A DNA stretch of 64,000 nt from Ktedonobacteraceae bacterium (GTDB lineage Bacteria > Chloroflexota > Ktedonobacteria > Ktedonobacterales > Ktedonobacteraceae), in assembly GCA_035653615.1 (NCBI GenBank), contig DASRBN010000039.1, forward strand, positions 1-64,000, in the 5' to 3' direction. Each line of letters begins with the position of its first letter. Positions within the stretch are counted from its first letter, which is position 1. Shown in pieces: positions 25,063-34,126 of the stretch. Made by a program: the position numbers and the translations under genes. The notes below the pieces were generated by a model. It saw only the letters and a list, made by a program, of their open reading frames with translations, did no database searches and had not been told where the DNA came from.

Positions 25063-26256
25063 GTGCGAGAGCTTTTTCAAGAAATCTTCGATATTCTACA
25101 GTCCGGCGAAACGGCTGCCATGGCGACTATCGTCAAGCGTAAAGGCTCGGTGCCACGCGAGGTGGGAGCGAAAATGGTTGTGCGGCCTGGGGGCAAAATC
25201 AGCGGTACCGTCGGCGGAGGCTGTGGCGAGGCCGAAGTATGGCGCAGCGCGCTCAATGTCATTGACACATTGCGCCCAAATATGGTACAGGTTGATTTGA
25301 CCGAAGAGATTGCGATGGAAAGTCAGGGTGTCTGCGGGGGCATTTTCGACGTGTTCGTCCAGCCCTGGCATAACAACCCACTTCCTGGCCAGCCGGCAAT
25401 GCAAGAAATTGCTCGTATCATAAGCGATGCCTTAGAGGGTGAACATGCCATAGTGCTGGCCACCGTCATCGCTGCCGGCGGTTCGTGGCGTGCTTATATT
25501 GGCCGGCAGATGTTAGTGTATGAAAATGGCGAAACAAGTGGCAATTTGATAGCGGATGAGGCTCCTGCCGGATTGACGGCCCATCTGGTACAGGCGGCTC
25601 AAAATGCTATCGCGACAGGCAAACCCCACATGGAAAATATCGAGACTACCCTTGATGGCGGGCGGCATAAAATGACTCGTCAGGGAACCTGGGCAGAGAT
25701 TTTTATCGAACCATTCGTCCCGCGTCCGGTGCTGCTGATTGCCGGCGCGGGGCACATAGCGGTGCCGCTTGCTGCGCTTGCGCACCAGGTGAACTTCTCA
25801 GTCAGTGTGACTGACGATCGCGCGTCTTTCGTCAATCGCGAGCGTTTTCCCTCGGCCAAACAATTATTGCAGGGCGACATCGAGTCTATTCTGCGCAACT
25901 ATCCAATCACGCCGCGTACTCATATCGTCCTCGTTACGCGCGCGCATGCTCATGATGTGCAGGGACTGCGCGCCATCATCGATTCGCCCGCCGCCTATAT
26001 CGGCATGATCGGCAGCCAGCGCCGTGTCTGGGCGGTCTTCAAACTTCTGCACCAGGAAGGCGTGCCTGCCGGGAAACTTGCGCGCGTGCGCGCGCCAATC
26101 GGCCTCGACTTAGGTGGTGCCGCGCCCGAAGAAATTGCGCTCAGCATCATGGCTGAAATCATCATGCTGCGTCATGGTGGTTCTGGCCGTGCGATGTCCG
26201 AACCTTTGCGCGACCGCTTTATGGAGCGCTTGAGACGTCTGGACGAAGAGGAATGA
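25063..26256 (+). CDS. XdhC/CoxI family protein
   Basis: 397-residue protein of the XdhC/CoxI family, which helps insert or sulfurate the molybdenum cofactor of xanthine dehydrogenase-type enzymes. The N-terminal XdhC_CoxI domain (about 10-80) has ATIVKRKGSVPREVGAKM and TVGGGCGEAEV, with the conserved Cys. The C-terminal half (about 220-370) is the Rossmann-like domain with LLIAGAGHIAVPLA, VTRAHAHD and YIGMIGSQRR. The start is a GTG behind AGGGAAAA. No molybdenum hydroxylase subunits lie in the window, so this copy is an orphan or serves a distant operon. The protein continues to a normal C-terminus. Confidence 0.9.
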   Translation: MRELFQEIFDILQSGETAAMATIVKRKGSVPREVGAKMVVRPGGKISGTVGGGCGEAEVWRSALNVIDTLRPNMVQVDLTEEIAMESQGVCGGIFDVFVQPWHNNPLPGQPAMQEIARIISDALEGEHAIVLATVIAAGGSWRAYIGRQMLVYENGETSGNLIADEAPAGLTAHLVQAAQNAIATGKPHMENIETTLDGGRHKMTRQGTWAEIFIEPFVPRPVLLIAGAGHIAVPLAALAHQVNFSVSVTDDRASFVNRERFPSAKQLLQGDIESILRNYPITPRTHIVLVTRAHAHDVQGLRAIIDSPAAYIGMIGSQRRVWAVFKLLHQEGVPAGKLARVRAPIGLDLGGAAPEEIALSIMAEIIMLRHGGSGRAMSEPLRDRFMERLRRLDEEE

Positions 26257-26414
26257 GGAAAGCATACGAGAAGCCAGACAATTTTTTTCTATTTTGATGG
26301 CACATCCTTGCGGATAAAGATAGAGTAATTTAAAAGTATGATATTAGAACTGTTAAAAATACAAAAAATCACCATAAGAATGGAGAAAAATATCAAAGTT
26401 AGTCCCAAAACCCC

Positions 26415-26443
26415 TTGACAAATAGAAATTTATGCCGCATAAT
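26415..26443 (+). promoter_or_regulatory. padR promoter with -10 box inside a palindrome
   Basis: TTGACA at 26415-26420, 17-bp spacer, CATAAT at 26438-26443. The -10 box and the predicted start point fall inside the 48-nt palindrome, so a protein bound there would block RNA polymerase. Confidence 0.75.
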
Positions 26444-26481
26444 AGGTCACAGTGACATGTCACTGTGACCTATTATGCGGC
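26434..26481. promoter_or_regulatory. 48-nt perfect palindromic operator
   Basis: Two 24-nt arms are exact reverse complements, centred at 26457/26458. Each arm contains GTCACAGTGAC or GTCACTGTGAC, itself palindromic, so the site has four half-sites and could hold two dimers. It lies between the -35 box and the regulator gene, the classic place for autorepression by PadR. If transcribed it would also form a very stable hairpin in the mRNA leader. Confidence 0.75.
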
Positions 26482-26512
26482 TTTACGATACAAAACCAGG
26501 TGAAATGAAAGG

Positions 26513-27097
26513 ATGAAAATGTACGAACTGATCATTCTTTCGCTGCTGATGCGCTGGAATGCCCATGGCTATCTCATTGCCAGTGTCATAAATGATATCA
26601 TCGGCCCATACGCCAAGATGAGTAATGGGCGGCTTTATCCCTTACTGGCTAAACTGGAAGAGCAGGGACTGATCGAGGCGTTTGTAGAAAGCGAAAGGGC
26701 CTCTCATGGTGACCGGCAACATCGCAGCTATGCAATAACAGAGGCTGGACGCAAGCGCTTTCACGATTTGATGCTTGATACTACCTCGAATCCAGGTGAT
26801 TACCAGAAGTTGTTCTTGCAAAAGGTGACAGTGCTCGAATTGCTGAATCCTGCCGAGCGCCTGTACCTGATCGATCACTATATCAACTACTGCCAGGCCC
26901 ATGTGTTGCATCTCACAGCCGAAGCGGAGCACCTGGTGAGCGATGTGAATGACAGGGAATATATGAAGGCCTCTCAACTTGAGGCTATTGTGAACGTTAT
27001 GCATCATATGATTGAGCAGTGGAGGCTGGAGCTGGAATGGGCCAGAAACCTGCGCAAGAAAGAAGTCCTGCAGGCAGAAGGCCAGGAAGTTCTATAG
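26513..27097 (+). CDS. PadR-family transcriptional regulator
   Basis: 194-residue DNA-binding repressor that probably senses a drug or phenolic compound. The N-terminal winged helix (1-90) has YELIILSLLMRWNAHGYLIAS, the recognition region MSNGRLYPLLAKLEEQGLIEA and the wing HRSYAITEAGRKRF. A C-terminal helical part (about 100-190) is the usual dimerisation region. The start may be the ATG at 26513 or the one at 26519, which is better spaced from GAAAGG; the family begins MYEL, favouring the latter. It heads an operon with an MFS efflux pump and an ABC-2 exporter and should repress it by binding the palindrome at 26434-26481. Confidence 0.9.
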   Translation: MKMYELIILSLLMRWNAHGYLIASVINDIIGPYAKMSNGRLYPLLAKLEEQGLIEAFVESERASHGDRQHRSYAITEAGRKRFHDLMLDTTSNPGDYQKLFLQKVTVLELLNPAERLYLIDHYINYCQAHVLHLTAEAEHLVSDVNDREYMKASQLEAIVNVMHHMIEQWRLELEWARNLRKKEVLQAEGQEVL

Positions 27098-27120
27098 GGA
27101 CGGCACCTGCTGCCTGTCCT
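27095..27120 (+). repeat. 26-nt dispersed hairpin repeat, copy 1
   Basis: Begins TAGGGACGG and ends GCCTGTCCT, with complementary ends (GGACGG/CTGTCC, allowing a G-T pair). Related copies of equal length and orientation occur at 53764 and 56499. It lies right at the padR stop, 56 nt before the MFS gene. Confidence 0.55.
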
Positions 27121-27176
27121 CATCGCCTTGATTTGTATTGATAAACAAAAACGTATGTTCAGGAGGAATATAAAAC

Positions 27177-28991
27177 ATGGCTAAAGAAAAACCCTCGACG
27201 CTGCAATTCGCGCCGGCAACTGGAGGCGGGCGGCGTATACATGGCTTCGCGCTTGTCAGTATTCTGGTTGCGCTGATGCTCACCCTCTTGCTTGAGGCGC
27301 TGGATCAGACTGTCGTTGGCACGGCACTGCCCAGAATCGTTGCTTCTTTGCAGGGCTTCGACCGCTATACCTGGGTCGTCACGGCTTATCTGCTTGGTTC
27401 TACTACCATGGTGCCGATTGTTGGCAAGCTCTCTGACCAGTTTGGGCGCAAGTGGTTCTTCATCGCCGGAGTGGTGGTCTTCTTGCTGGGTTCCGCGCTC
27501 TCCGGCGCTTCGCAGACGATGAACCAGCTCATCGCTTTCCGCGCTTTGCAAGGGTTAGGCGCGGGCACCGGCATCGCGCTGGTCTTCACCGTGGTTGGCG
27601 ACATCTTCCCGCCTGCCGAGCGTGCCAGGTGGCAGGGCATTTTTTCGGCAGTCTACGGCTTTTCTAGCGTCGTTGGTCCCACCGTTGGTGGATGGCTGAC
27701 AGATCATGGTCCCTTGCTCGGTAGCCTTATCACTGATGCCACACGCTGGCGCTGGGTGTTTTATATCAACATTCCAATAGGAATCATTGCGTTAGTAGCG
27801 CTGCTCATCTATCTGCCCAACAACATTTCCGAGCGCAGCAGTCGCTATAGCGGCTGGGCAGCTGTGCGGCGCATCGACTTCCTGGGCGCTGCTCTGGCCT
27901 CGGCTGCCACCATCTGCTTGCTGCTGGGGCTCACCTGGGGGGGCGACCAGACCTATGATTGGGGTTCCGCGCAGGTCGTTGGTATGCTCGTGGGCGCCGG
28001 TATCCTGTATATCGCCTTCTTCGCCGTCGAACGTTTCGCAGCGGAACCCGTCCTGCCGCTCAGCCTGTTCCGCAACCAGATTTTCTCGGCAGGCACGACC
28101 CTTTCGCTCTTGCAAGGCATGATATTGCTCGGCCTGGTCATTTACCTGCCGCTCTACCTGCAAGGCGTGCTTGGGCAATCGGCCACCAATTCTGGTGTGG
28201 TAATCACCCCGCTCACGGTGAGCCTGGTAGTCGGCGCGGGCCTGTCTGGATTTGTCGTGGCTATGCTCAAACGTTATCAGGCAATCACCATCGCGGGAGC
28301 AGTTATTATGACCATTGGCGTCTACCTGATGACGCGGATGACGGCCACGACCGGTATTGGGACTGCTGCCATCTATATGGTTGTAACAGGCGTCGGAATC
28401 GGCATCTTTTTCTCGATCTTAACGCTTGCGGTACAAAATGCCTTGCCGCGCACGCAGCTCGGCGTTGGCACCGGCGCCGTTCGCTATGTCAGCCAGCTTG
28501 GCTCGACGTTAGGTGTGGCCATTGTCGGTACCGTCGTGAACAATACCATTGCCAGCGATATTCTCACGCGCATTCCTGCCAGCACTGTGAAGCAGCTTAC
28601 CCCGCAAGGATTGAAGTTCGCGACCAATCCGCAAATCCTGGTCGATCCCACCTATCGCGATACAGTGGTGCAGACGGCTCAGAAGTACGCGGTAGCGCAG
28701 GCCACGGCGCATATTCCTCCTGGTCCAGGCCATAATCAGGCAGTGGCAGCGGTGGCGGCTCAGGCAATGCAGCAAGTTCAGCACCTGCTCAACCAGGTCT
28801 TCGAAGCCCTCAAGCTCTCGCTTGCCGTGGCTGTCCAGCATGGTTTTGTGACCATCCTTTTCTTTTGCTTTGCCACCGTTATTGCCGCATTCTTCCTGAA
28901 AGATGTGCCGCTGGCCAAAGAGTTTCGCCAGGCAGCACCGGAGGCAGGCGCTCCATCGCAAGAGAAGAAAGACGTTCCGGTGACGCATTGA
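27177..28991 (+). CDS. DHA2-family (EmrB/QacA) MFS multidrug transporter
   Basis: 604-residue proton-coupled drug exporter with about 14 helices. Motif A (GKLSDQFGRKW) lies between helices 2 and 3, and motif C-like VVGPTVGGWLTDH appears in helix 5; the first helix has LLLEALDQTVVGTALPRI, containing the DQTxVxxALP signature of the DHA2 group. A large loop near 455-540 (about 85 residues with QAMQQVQ) sits before the last helix. CAGGAGG precedes the ATG with good spacing. It follows padR and precedes the ABC exporter, forming a two-pump resistance operon. Drug specificity is unknown. Confidence 0.92.
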   Translation: MAKEKPSTLQFAPATGGGRRIHGFALVSILVALMLTLLLEALDQTVVGTALPRIVASLQGFDRYTWVVTAYLLGSTTMVPIVGKLSDQFGRKWFFIAGVVVFLLGSALSGASQTMNQLIAFRALQGLGAGTGIALVFTVVGDIFPPAERARWQGIFSAVYGFSSVVGPTVGGWLTDHGPLLGSLITDATRWRWVFYINIPIGIIALVALLIYLPNNISERSSRYSGWAAVRRIDFLGAALASAATICLLLGLTWGGDQTYDWGSAQVVGMLVGAGILYIAFFAVERFAAEPVLPLSLFRNQIFSAGTTLSLLQGMILLGLVIYLPLYLQGVLGQSATNSGVVITPLTVSLVVGAGLSGFVVAMLKRYQAITIAGAVIMTIGVYLMTRMTATTGIGTAAIYMVVTGVGIGIFFSILTLAVQNALPRTQLGVGTGAVRYVSQLGSTLGVAIVGTVVNNTIASDILTRIPASTVKQLTPQGLKFATNPQILVDPTYRDTVVQTAQKYAVAQATAHIPPGPGHNQAVAAVAAQAMQQVQHLLNQVFEALKLSLAVAVQHGFVTILFFCFATVIAAFFLKDVPLAKEFRQAAPEAGAPSQEKKDVPVTH

Positions 28992-29027
28992 TAGCAGGTA
29001 AAGCCGGTAAGCCAGAGGAGCACTATC

Positions 29028-30032
29028 ATGAGCGAACGTAACATTAGAGGTACGCAGTCCATTACGTCCGGCCAGAGCGAAAGATCGCTGGAACATTCCG
29101 AGAATGTTCCAGCGATCGAAATGATAGACCTTTGCAAGACTTTCGGCTCGCTGAAAGCTGTTGATCATCTCTCGCTCACGGTACAGCAGGGCGAGATATT
29201 TGGCTTGCTCGGACCGAATGGATCGGGAAAGACAACCACTATCAATATGATCAGCGGGCTGAGTACGCCGACCAGCGGGCAGGTCAAAGTGATGGGCTAT
29301 AATGTACGCCACGATGCAAGGCGCGTTCATCAACTCCTCGGCTCGGTTCCGCAGGAGACAGCGCTCTACGAGGAATTGAGCGCGTGGAGCAATATGGATT
29401 TTCACGCGGACCTCTTCGGCATTCCACGCAAAGAAAAGCGGGAGCGCATCACGAAGATGCTGGAACTGGTGCAACTCCTGGATCGCAAGAACTCCCGCGT
29501 GAGTACGTTCTCTGGTGGAATGAAGCGTCGTCTTGCGCTTGCGCGTGCCCTGCTACAAGACCCGCAGCTGATCTATCTCGACGAGCCAACGCTGGGCGTA
29601 GACGTGCAATCACGACGCGCTATCTGGGACTATATCCTCTCCTTGCGTGAACAGGGCAAGACTGTATTGATTACGACGAACTACCTGGAAGAGGCGCAGG
29701 TACTATGCGACCGGCTGGCAATTATCGATCACGGCAAGCTCATCGCCGTAGATACACCTGAAGACCTCAAACGAAACTACGGTGGCAGCGTTATCGAGCT
29801 GGAAACGACGCAGCCGGGCAACGTCGTTGCAGAGCTACGTGCTTTGCCAGGAGTACAGGAAGTAATCCAGGATGGCACGCATCTCAAGATAAGCACGCGG
29901 GGAGCCAGTAATATCGTGCCTCAGATCATCAATGTAATCTCGCGTGATGGAGAGTTAAAGGATATCGCGGTGCGCGAACCGAATCTCGACGAAATATTCC
30001 TACGCCTGACCGGTACAGCGCTGCGTGATTAG
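29028..30032 (+). CDS. ABC-2 type multidrug exporter ATP-binding protein
   Basis: 334-residue ATPase of the DrrA/CcmA group, third gene of the efflux operon, 36 nt after the MFS stop. Walker A GPNGSGKTTT, signature FSGGMKRRLALARA, Walker B LIYLDEPTLGVD and the switch region TTNYLEEA are all intact. C-terminal residues about 245-334 form the extra domain common to drug exporters. The first 30 residues are unusual: they are rich in Ser/Glu and encoded by an inverted repeat at 29083-29117. I keep the ATG at 29028 because AGAGGAG is well spaced before it; the in-frame ATG at 29121 has no site. Confidence 0.92.
   Translation: MSERNIRGTQSITSGQSERSLEHSENVPAIEMIDLCKTFGSLKAVDHLSLTVQQGEIFGLLGPNGSGKTTTINMISGLSTPTSGQVKVMGYNVRHDARRVHQLLGSVPQETALYEELSAWSNMDFHADLFGIPRKEKRERITKMLELVQLLDRKNSRVSTFSGGMKRRLALARALLQDPQLIYLDEPTLGVDVQSRRAIWDYILSLREQGKTVLITTNYLEEAQVLCDRLAIIDHGKLIAVDTPEDLKRNYGGSVIELETTQPGNVVAELRALPGVQEVIQDGTHLKISTRGASNIVPQIINVISRDGELKDIAVREPNLDEIFLRLTGTALRD
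29083..29117 (+). promoter_or_regulatory. Perfect 16-bp hairpin inside the start of the ABC ATPase gene
   Basis: Arm GATCGCTGGAACATTC, loop CGA, then the exact complement. It begins 55 nt after the start codon and encodes residues about 19-30, before the conserved ATPase fold. It may slow translation, be a processing site or be an operator for an internal promoter. Confidence 0.5.
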
Positions 30033-30046
30033 GAAGCAAGGTTATT

Positions 30047-31162
30047 ATGCTGCAAGAACCCTGGTACACCCTGCGCGTTATCTGGGCTTGTGCGAAGAAA
30101 GATGTCAAGAGTGCATTGACGGAGCGCGTCTTTACCATAATCAGCGTATTTGTGCCTGTGAATGTTCTCATTTTGCTGAGCCTGTTTGTTCTGGCCGGCA
30201 GCCATGCGCCTACAGCCGTAGTTATGAATGATACTGGCCCGTATGCGCAGCAGTTTTACAATGCCATGAACAACGCGCATTCGTTCCAGCTACAAAAGTC
30301 CAGCGCGAGTGAGGCCAATAATCTGATTGCCGCCGGCCGCATAGTGGCAGTTGTCACGATACCATCTGATTTTGACACTCGAGTTGCTCACAATCAGCCC
30401 GTGCAGGTAAGCGTAAAAATCAACAACCTCAATACCGATTTCACCAACGATATCCGGCGAGCAGTGCCGCTCTCCATTACCGCTTTTTATGCTAGAGCAT
30501 TTCCTGATGTGGTCACGATTACACCGAAGGAACAGGACTTGCAGCCGCAGGATACTGATTACATCCCATATCTCACCGTCTCCATTATCGTCATTGGATT
30601 GATGATCGGTGGATTGTTGCAAGCGGGAACCGCCTCGGCCCGTGAGTGGGAGAACGAGACAATGAAAGAACTATTGCTTTCTCCCGCTGCTCGTTGGGCG
30701 ATGATCCTCGGCAAGCTATTGGGCGCAACGCTGCTCAGCCTCATGTCGGTAGTTGTACTACTCGTGGTGCTTATCTTCGGAATTGGCATTCGACCCGACA
30801 ACTGGGCTGAAGTAGCAGGTTTTTCGCTGCTGACGCTCGTCATCTTCATCGCTTTCGGGACATTGCTTGGCACTTTGCTGAAGCACCGCCAGCCGGTCGT
30901 CGCACTCTCCTTCGGCGTGGCAATCCCTTTGTTCTTTTTGAGTGGAGCATTTGGGCCGATAACCTTTAATACACAGGCTATCCAGGTTATCGCCCAGATT
31001 TTCCCCGTCTACTACGCCATTGTATTGATGCAGCATGCCTTCCATAATTTCACACTGAACACGCTGGGGACAGGCGTCAATGTGTTGATTCTCTGTGCCT
31101 ATGCGCTGGTCCTGTTGCTACTGACGACACTGGCGTTGCGGCGCAATACTATAGCGCATTAA
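30047..31162 (+). CDS. ABC-2 type permease, first subunit of the efflux pump
   Basis: 371-residue membrane protein of the ABC-2 (DrrB/YhgE-like) family. One N-terminal helix (about 25-50) is followed by a large extracytoplasmic domain (about 55-170), then five helices to the end. The segment ASAREWENETMKELLLSPAARW before the helix bundle is the conserved coupling motif (EREKxTxExLLxSP type). It starts 14 nt after the ATPase stop with AAGG upstream. It shares its plan, and several motifs such as NLNTDFTNDIRRAVP, with the next gene, so the two permeases are paralogues that probably pair as a heterodimer. Confidence 0.88.
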   Translation: MLQEPWYTLRVIWACAKKDVKSALTERVFTIISVFVPVNVLILLSLFVLAGSHAPTAVVMNDTGPYAQQFYNAMNNAHSFQLQKSSASEANNLIAAGRIVAVVTIPSDFDTRVAHNQPVQVSVKINNLNTDFTNDIRRAVPLSITAFYARAFPDVVTITPKEQDLQPQDTDYIPYLTVSIIVIGLMIGGLLQAGTASAREWENETMKELLLSPAARWAMILGKLLGATLLSLMSVVVLLVVLIFGIGIRPDNWAEVAGFSLLTLVIFIAFGTLLGTLLKHRQPVVALSFGVAIPLFFLSGAFGPITFNTQAIQVIAQIFPVYYAIVLMQHAFHNFTLNTLGTGVNVLILCAYALVLLLLTTLALRRNTIAH

Positions 31163-31178
31163 ATGAAAGAGGGAAGCC

Positions 31179-32285
31179 ATGTTATTCATATTTTGCAGAA
31201 CCACGCTGGCAATATTCAGAAAAGATCTTGCTATCTGGCTGCATCGTCCCGCCAATATCGCGGCTACTGTGATACCGCCGCTGGCATTTTTGCTGGTTCA
31301 GGCCCTGGGAGCAGCAGCTGTTGGACGCAGCCCGGTAGCGCTTGTCGTGCAGGATAGCGGCCCAAAGGCGGTACAGATGGCGAGTATCATTCATCAGGCC
31401 GATATATTCCGCGTTACCGATGCCAGTGCTCAGCAGGCCCAGGTGCTACTGAAAAACCTGACCGTGGTAGCAATCATAACCATTCCACCCGATTTTACCC
31501 GGCGAGTCGACGCGCATGAAAACGCAAATGTCGATGTGACGGTAAATAATCTAAACCTCGACTTTACTAACGATATTCGCCGTTCTGTACCCGACGCAAT
31601 TACGCAGTTTTACGCTGCTCAGGGAAGCGCGAGCCCGATAAAAGTGACTATGCAGGAGCAAGATTTACGCGCCCAGGACGTGCAATTGTTCCAATTCAGC
31701 GTATTGCCCACCATCGTCCTGCTGCTGATGATTGGCGGCCTGGTTACCGGTGGTCTCTCAACGGCAGGCGAGTGGGAGACCCGCACCGTCAAGGAATTGC
31801 TGCTCTCTCCTGCGACGGGCAGCGCTATAATTACAGGGAAAGTCCTGGCAGGCTTTATCACTACCTTTACACTGGGGATTCTGGTGCTATGCCTGGGCTA
31901 TGTCCTTGGGTGGACGCAGCCCGAAGGAATCTACTGGCTCAGTACCCTGCTCGTGATTGCGCTGGTTGCGCTGTTGAGTTCAGGGTTAGGAGTCGCAATT
32001 GGAGCCTTGACCCAGCGCGTCCAGGCTGTAATTGCTATCTCCATCAATATGGCGCTTTACCTCTTCTTCCTGGCAGGAGGAACGGGGGTGCTTGCCTTCG
32101 AGCCGAACTGGCTTCAGAACATCGCCGCCTTTGTCCCTCTTACCTACGGCGACCATGCTCTGCAGATGGCAGTGTTCTATAACTCTGCCGACCAGCTAGG
32201 GCGCGATATTACCATTCTCGGTTTTTCGGCTCTAGCAGCAGTAATTCTGGGCATTCTTGCAATACGAAGAGGGATTGCGCGCTAA
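31179..32285 (+). CDS. ABC-2 type permease, second subunit of the efflux pump
   Basis: 368-residue paralogue of the preceding permease with the same layout: helix at about 20-45, extracytoplasmic domain with NLNLDFTNDIRRSVPD, coupling segment TAGEWETRTVKELLLSP, then about five helices. A GAGGGAAG site precedes the ATG. The gene ends the operon; its TAA overlaps by 3-4 nt the stop codon of the convergent kinase gene, leaving no room for a dedicated terminator. Any termination must lie inside the opposing coding region. Confidence 0.88.
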   Translation: MLFIFCRTTLAIFRKDLAIWLHRPANIAATVIPPLAFLLVQALGAAAVGRSPVALVVQDSGPKAVQMASIIHQADIFRVTDASAQQAQVLLKNLTVVAIITIPPDFTRRVDAHENANVDVTVNNLNLDFTNDIRRSVPDAITQFYAAQGSASPIKVTMQEQDLRAQDVQLFQFSVLPTIVLLLMIGGLVTGGLSTAGEWETRTVKELLLSPATGSAIITGKVLAGFITTFTLGILVLCLGYVLGWTQPEGIYWLSTLLVIALVALLSSGLGVAIGALTQRVQAVIAISINMALYLFFLAGGTGVLAFEPNWLQNIAAFVPLTYGDHALQMAVFYNSADQLGRDITILGFSALAAVILGILAIRRGIAR

Positions 32286-34039
32286 TTCATCAAGCCCCAG
32301 GGCTTAGCACGTTTACGAGCCTTCTGCGCTTCCTGGTAGTTGCCCAGCGCGTCGTAGACATCTGCTTTGAGCGTCCAGGCGCGCGCGTAACTGCGGTCCA
32401 GCTCTGTGGCCTCGTTGAGGGCATCAAGGGCAGCGCGGTTATGCCCCTGGCGAATGAGCGCTTCAGCCTTGTTGCACCAGGCCACCGCGCTGCGCGGATT
32501 TATCAACAGTGCGCGGCTATATGCCTCTACTGCCCCGGCGAAGTCGCGCATGAACGAGCGGGCGTTGCCAAGGCCATTCCAGGCCTGAAAGCTATTTGCA
32601 TCATAGGTAAGCGCCTGTACATAGGAATCAATCGCTTCGTCCGGCATATTCATGTCGAGTTGCGCGTCGGCTTTGCCATTCCAGGCAGGAACGTAGGCCG
32701 GGTCGATAGCCAGCGCCCGCTCGAAGTGTACCAGCGCCTGCGAATAGCGCTGCAAGCGGTTTAAGGCCAGCCCCGCGCTCACCCAGACTACCGGGTTATC
32801 CGGTTGTATCTCCGTTGCCCGCTGGTAGGCTTCGTAGGCCTTGCGATAATTTCCCTGGCTATAGAGCGCCGTCCCCTTGCCGTTCCAGGCATGGAAATTT
32901 CGCGGTTCCATCCGTAACGCTTCCTCATAGGCATGCAGGGCCTGCGAGTAATGCTGCTGCTTGAGCAGCGTGTCACCCTCCATGCATTTCTCGCGCACGC
33001 TGCCACTGGTATTTGGTCTCACTGCCTGCTGGCGCGCCGATGAATCGTTCTTTTCCGCATCTAAAGCAATGGCGGGAGTAGATGGGTTGGTGGCGCCGCG
33101 TACAGCCGGTGCTTTGTGGGAGTCGAGCGATCCTTGAGGAGTATAGGCGCGAAGCGGAGCGCTCGGACGACAGGCCGCGTCGAACATGTGCATGAACTCC
33201 AGCATACTGTCATAGCGGTCTTCCGGCCGCGTCGAGAGCGCGCGTAGCACGACTGTATCCAGTGCCGCGGGAAGCTCCTGGTTGAGCGCCGAGGGAGGAT
33301 GTATCAGATTGCCCACTGCATCGAAAGGATGGTAGCCGGTCAGCATCTCGTACAATACTACGGCGCAGCCGAACTGGTCGCTACGCGGGTCTACCACTCC
33401 ACTCGTCTGTTCGGGAGCCATATATCCAACGGTACCGCGTACCGTAATCGTTTTACCGATACGCGCACCTGGTTCCAGGGCGCGCGCAATGCCGAAATCG
33501 GTAATCACCAGGCGGTGATCTTCCTGGTGAATCAGAATATTTTCCGGCTTGATGTCGCGGTGAATAACCGGGCGCGGGCGCGTATGCGCGTAGTAGAGGG
33601 CGCTGACCAGTTGGTGAAAGCTGGTCATAGCCTCAGACGCGGGCAATGGCCCGTTCACGACAGCCATGCGCGTGCGCAGCGAGCCTGCTGTATAGAGCGG
33701 CATGATCAGGAAAACGCTAGGCCCATGCTTGCCATAGTCCAGGATAGGGGCAATATTGGGATGATCGAGCGTAGCGGCAATGCGAGCCTCGCGCAAAAAG
33801 TGCTCCTGTTCCGCGGGAGTTGTCTTGCTGGGCAGCAATACCTTGATGGCGATGCGACGCGAGAGATTCTGGTCAACTCCGCGAAATACTGCCGCATATC
33901 CCCCTTTGCTAATCAGTGCCTCAACGACATAGCGCCCCGCCAGTGCGGTATTGAGCAAAGGCAATGCACATCCTCTGCAAAACAAATCGCTGTCCCGATT
34001 TTCATATCCACAGTCAGCTTTATCGGCGCAGCGTCGCAT
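32282..34039 (-). CDS. Ser/Thr protein kinase with N-terminal zinc ribbon and seven TPR repeats
   Basis: 585-residue cytoplasmic signalling kinase. A four-Cys zinc-ribbon-like motif (Cys4, 10, 21, 24) opens the chain. The Hanks-type kinase domain spans about 35-290 with catalytic Lys66 in AIKVLLP, HRDIKPEN at 160-167, DFGIA at 181-185 and APE at 208-210, so it should be active. A Pro/Ser-rich linker leads into seven TPR units (about 355-580; HAWNGKGTALYSQGNYRKA style) that likely bind partner proteins. There is no membrane helix. Start ATG follows GAGGAGAAGGA. It lies 87 nt downstream of a TPR paralogue with a broken kinase region, and the two are probably co-transcribed. Confidence 0.93.
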   Translation of the reverse strand: MRRCADKADCGYENRDSDLFCRGCALPLLNTALAGRYVVEALISKGGYAAVFRGVDQNLSRRIAIKVLLPSKTTPAEQEHFLREARIAATLDHPNIAPILDYGKHGPSVFLIMPLYTAGSLRTRMAVVNGPLPASEAMTSFHQLVSALYYAHTRPRPVIHRDIKPENILIHQEDHRLVITDFGIARALEPGARIGKTITVRGTVGYMAPEQTSGVVDPRSDQFGCAVVLYEMLTGYHPFDAVGNLIHPPSALNQELPAALDTVVLRALSTRPEDRYDSMLEFMHMFDAACRPSAPLRAYTPQGSLDSHKAPAVRGATNPSTPAIALDAEKNDSSARQQAVRPNTSGSVREKCMEGDTLLKQQHYSQALHAYEEALRMEPRNFHAWNGKGTALYSQGNYRKAYEAYQRATEIQPDNPVVWVSAGLALNRLQRYSQALVHFERALAIDPAYVPAWNGKADAQLDMNMPDEAIDSYVQALTYDANSFQAWNGLGNARSFMRDFAGAVEAYSRALLINPRSAVAWCNKAEALIRQGHNRAALDALNEATELDRSYARAWTLKADVYDALGNYQEAQKARKRAKPWGLMN

Positions 34040-34126
34040 TCCTTCTCCTCTTCTTCAGGGGCGAGATCTATCGTTCCCGACTCCATTGTGCCCAAATGGA
34101 AGCGGGTAGGGCTTCTAACTGTCTAT

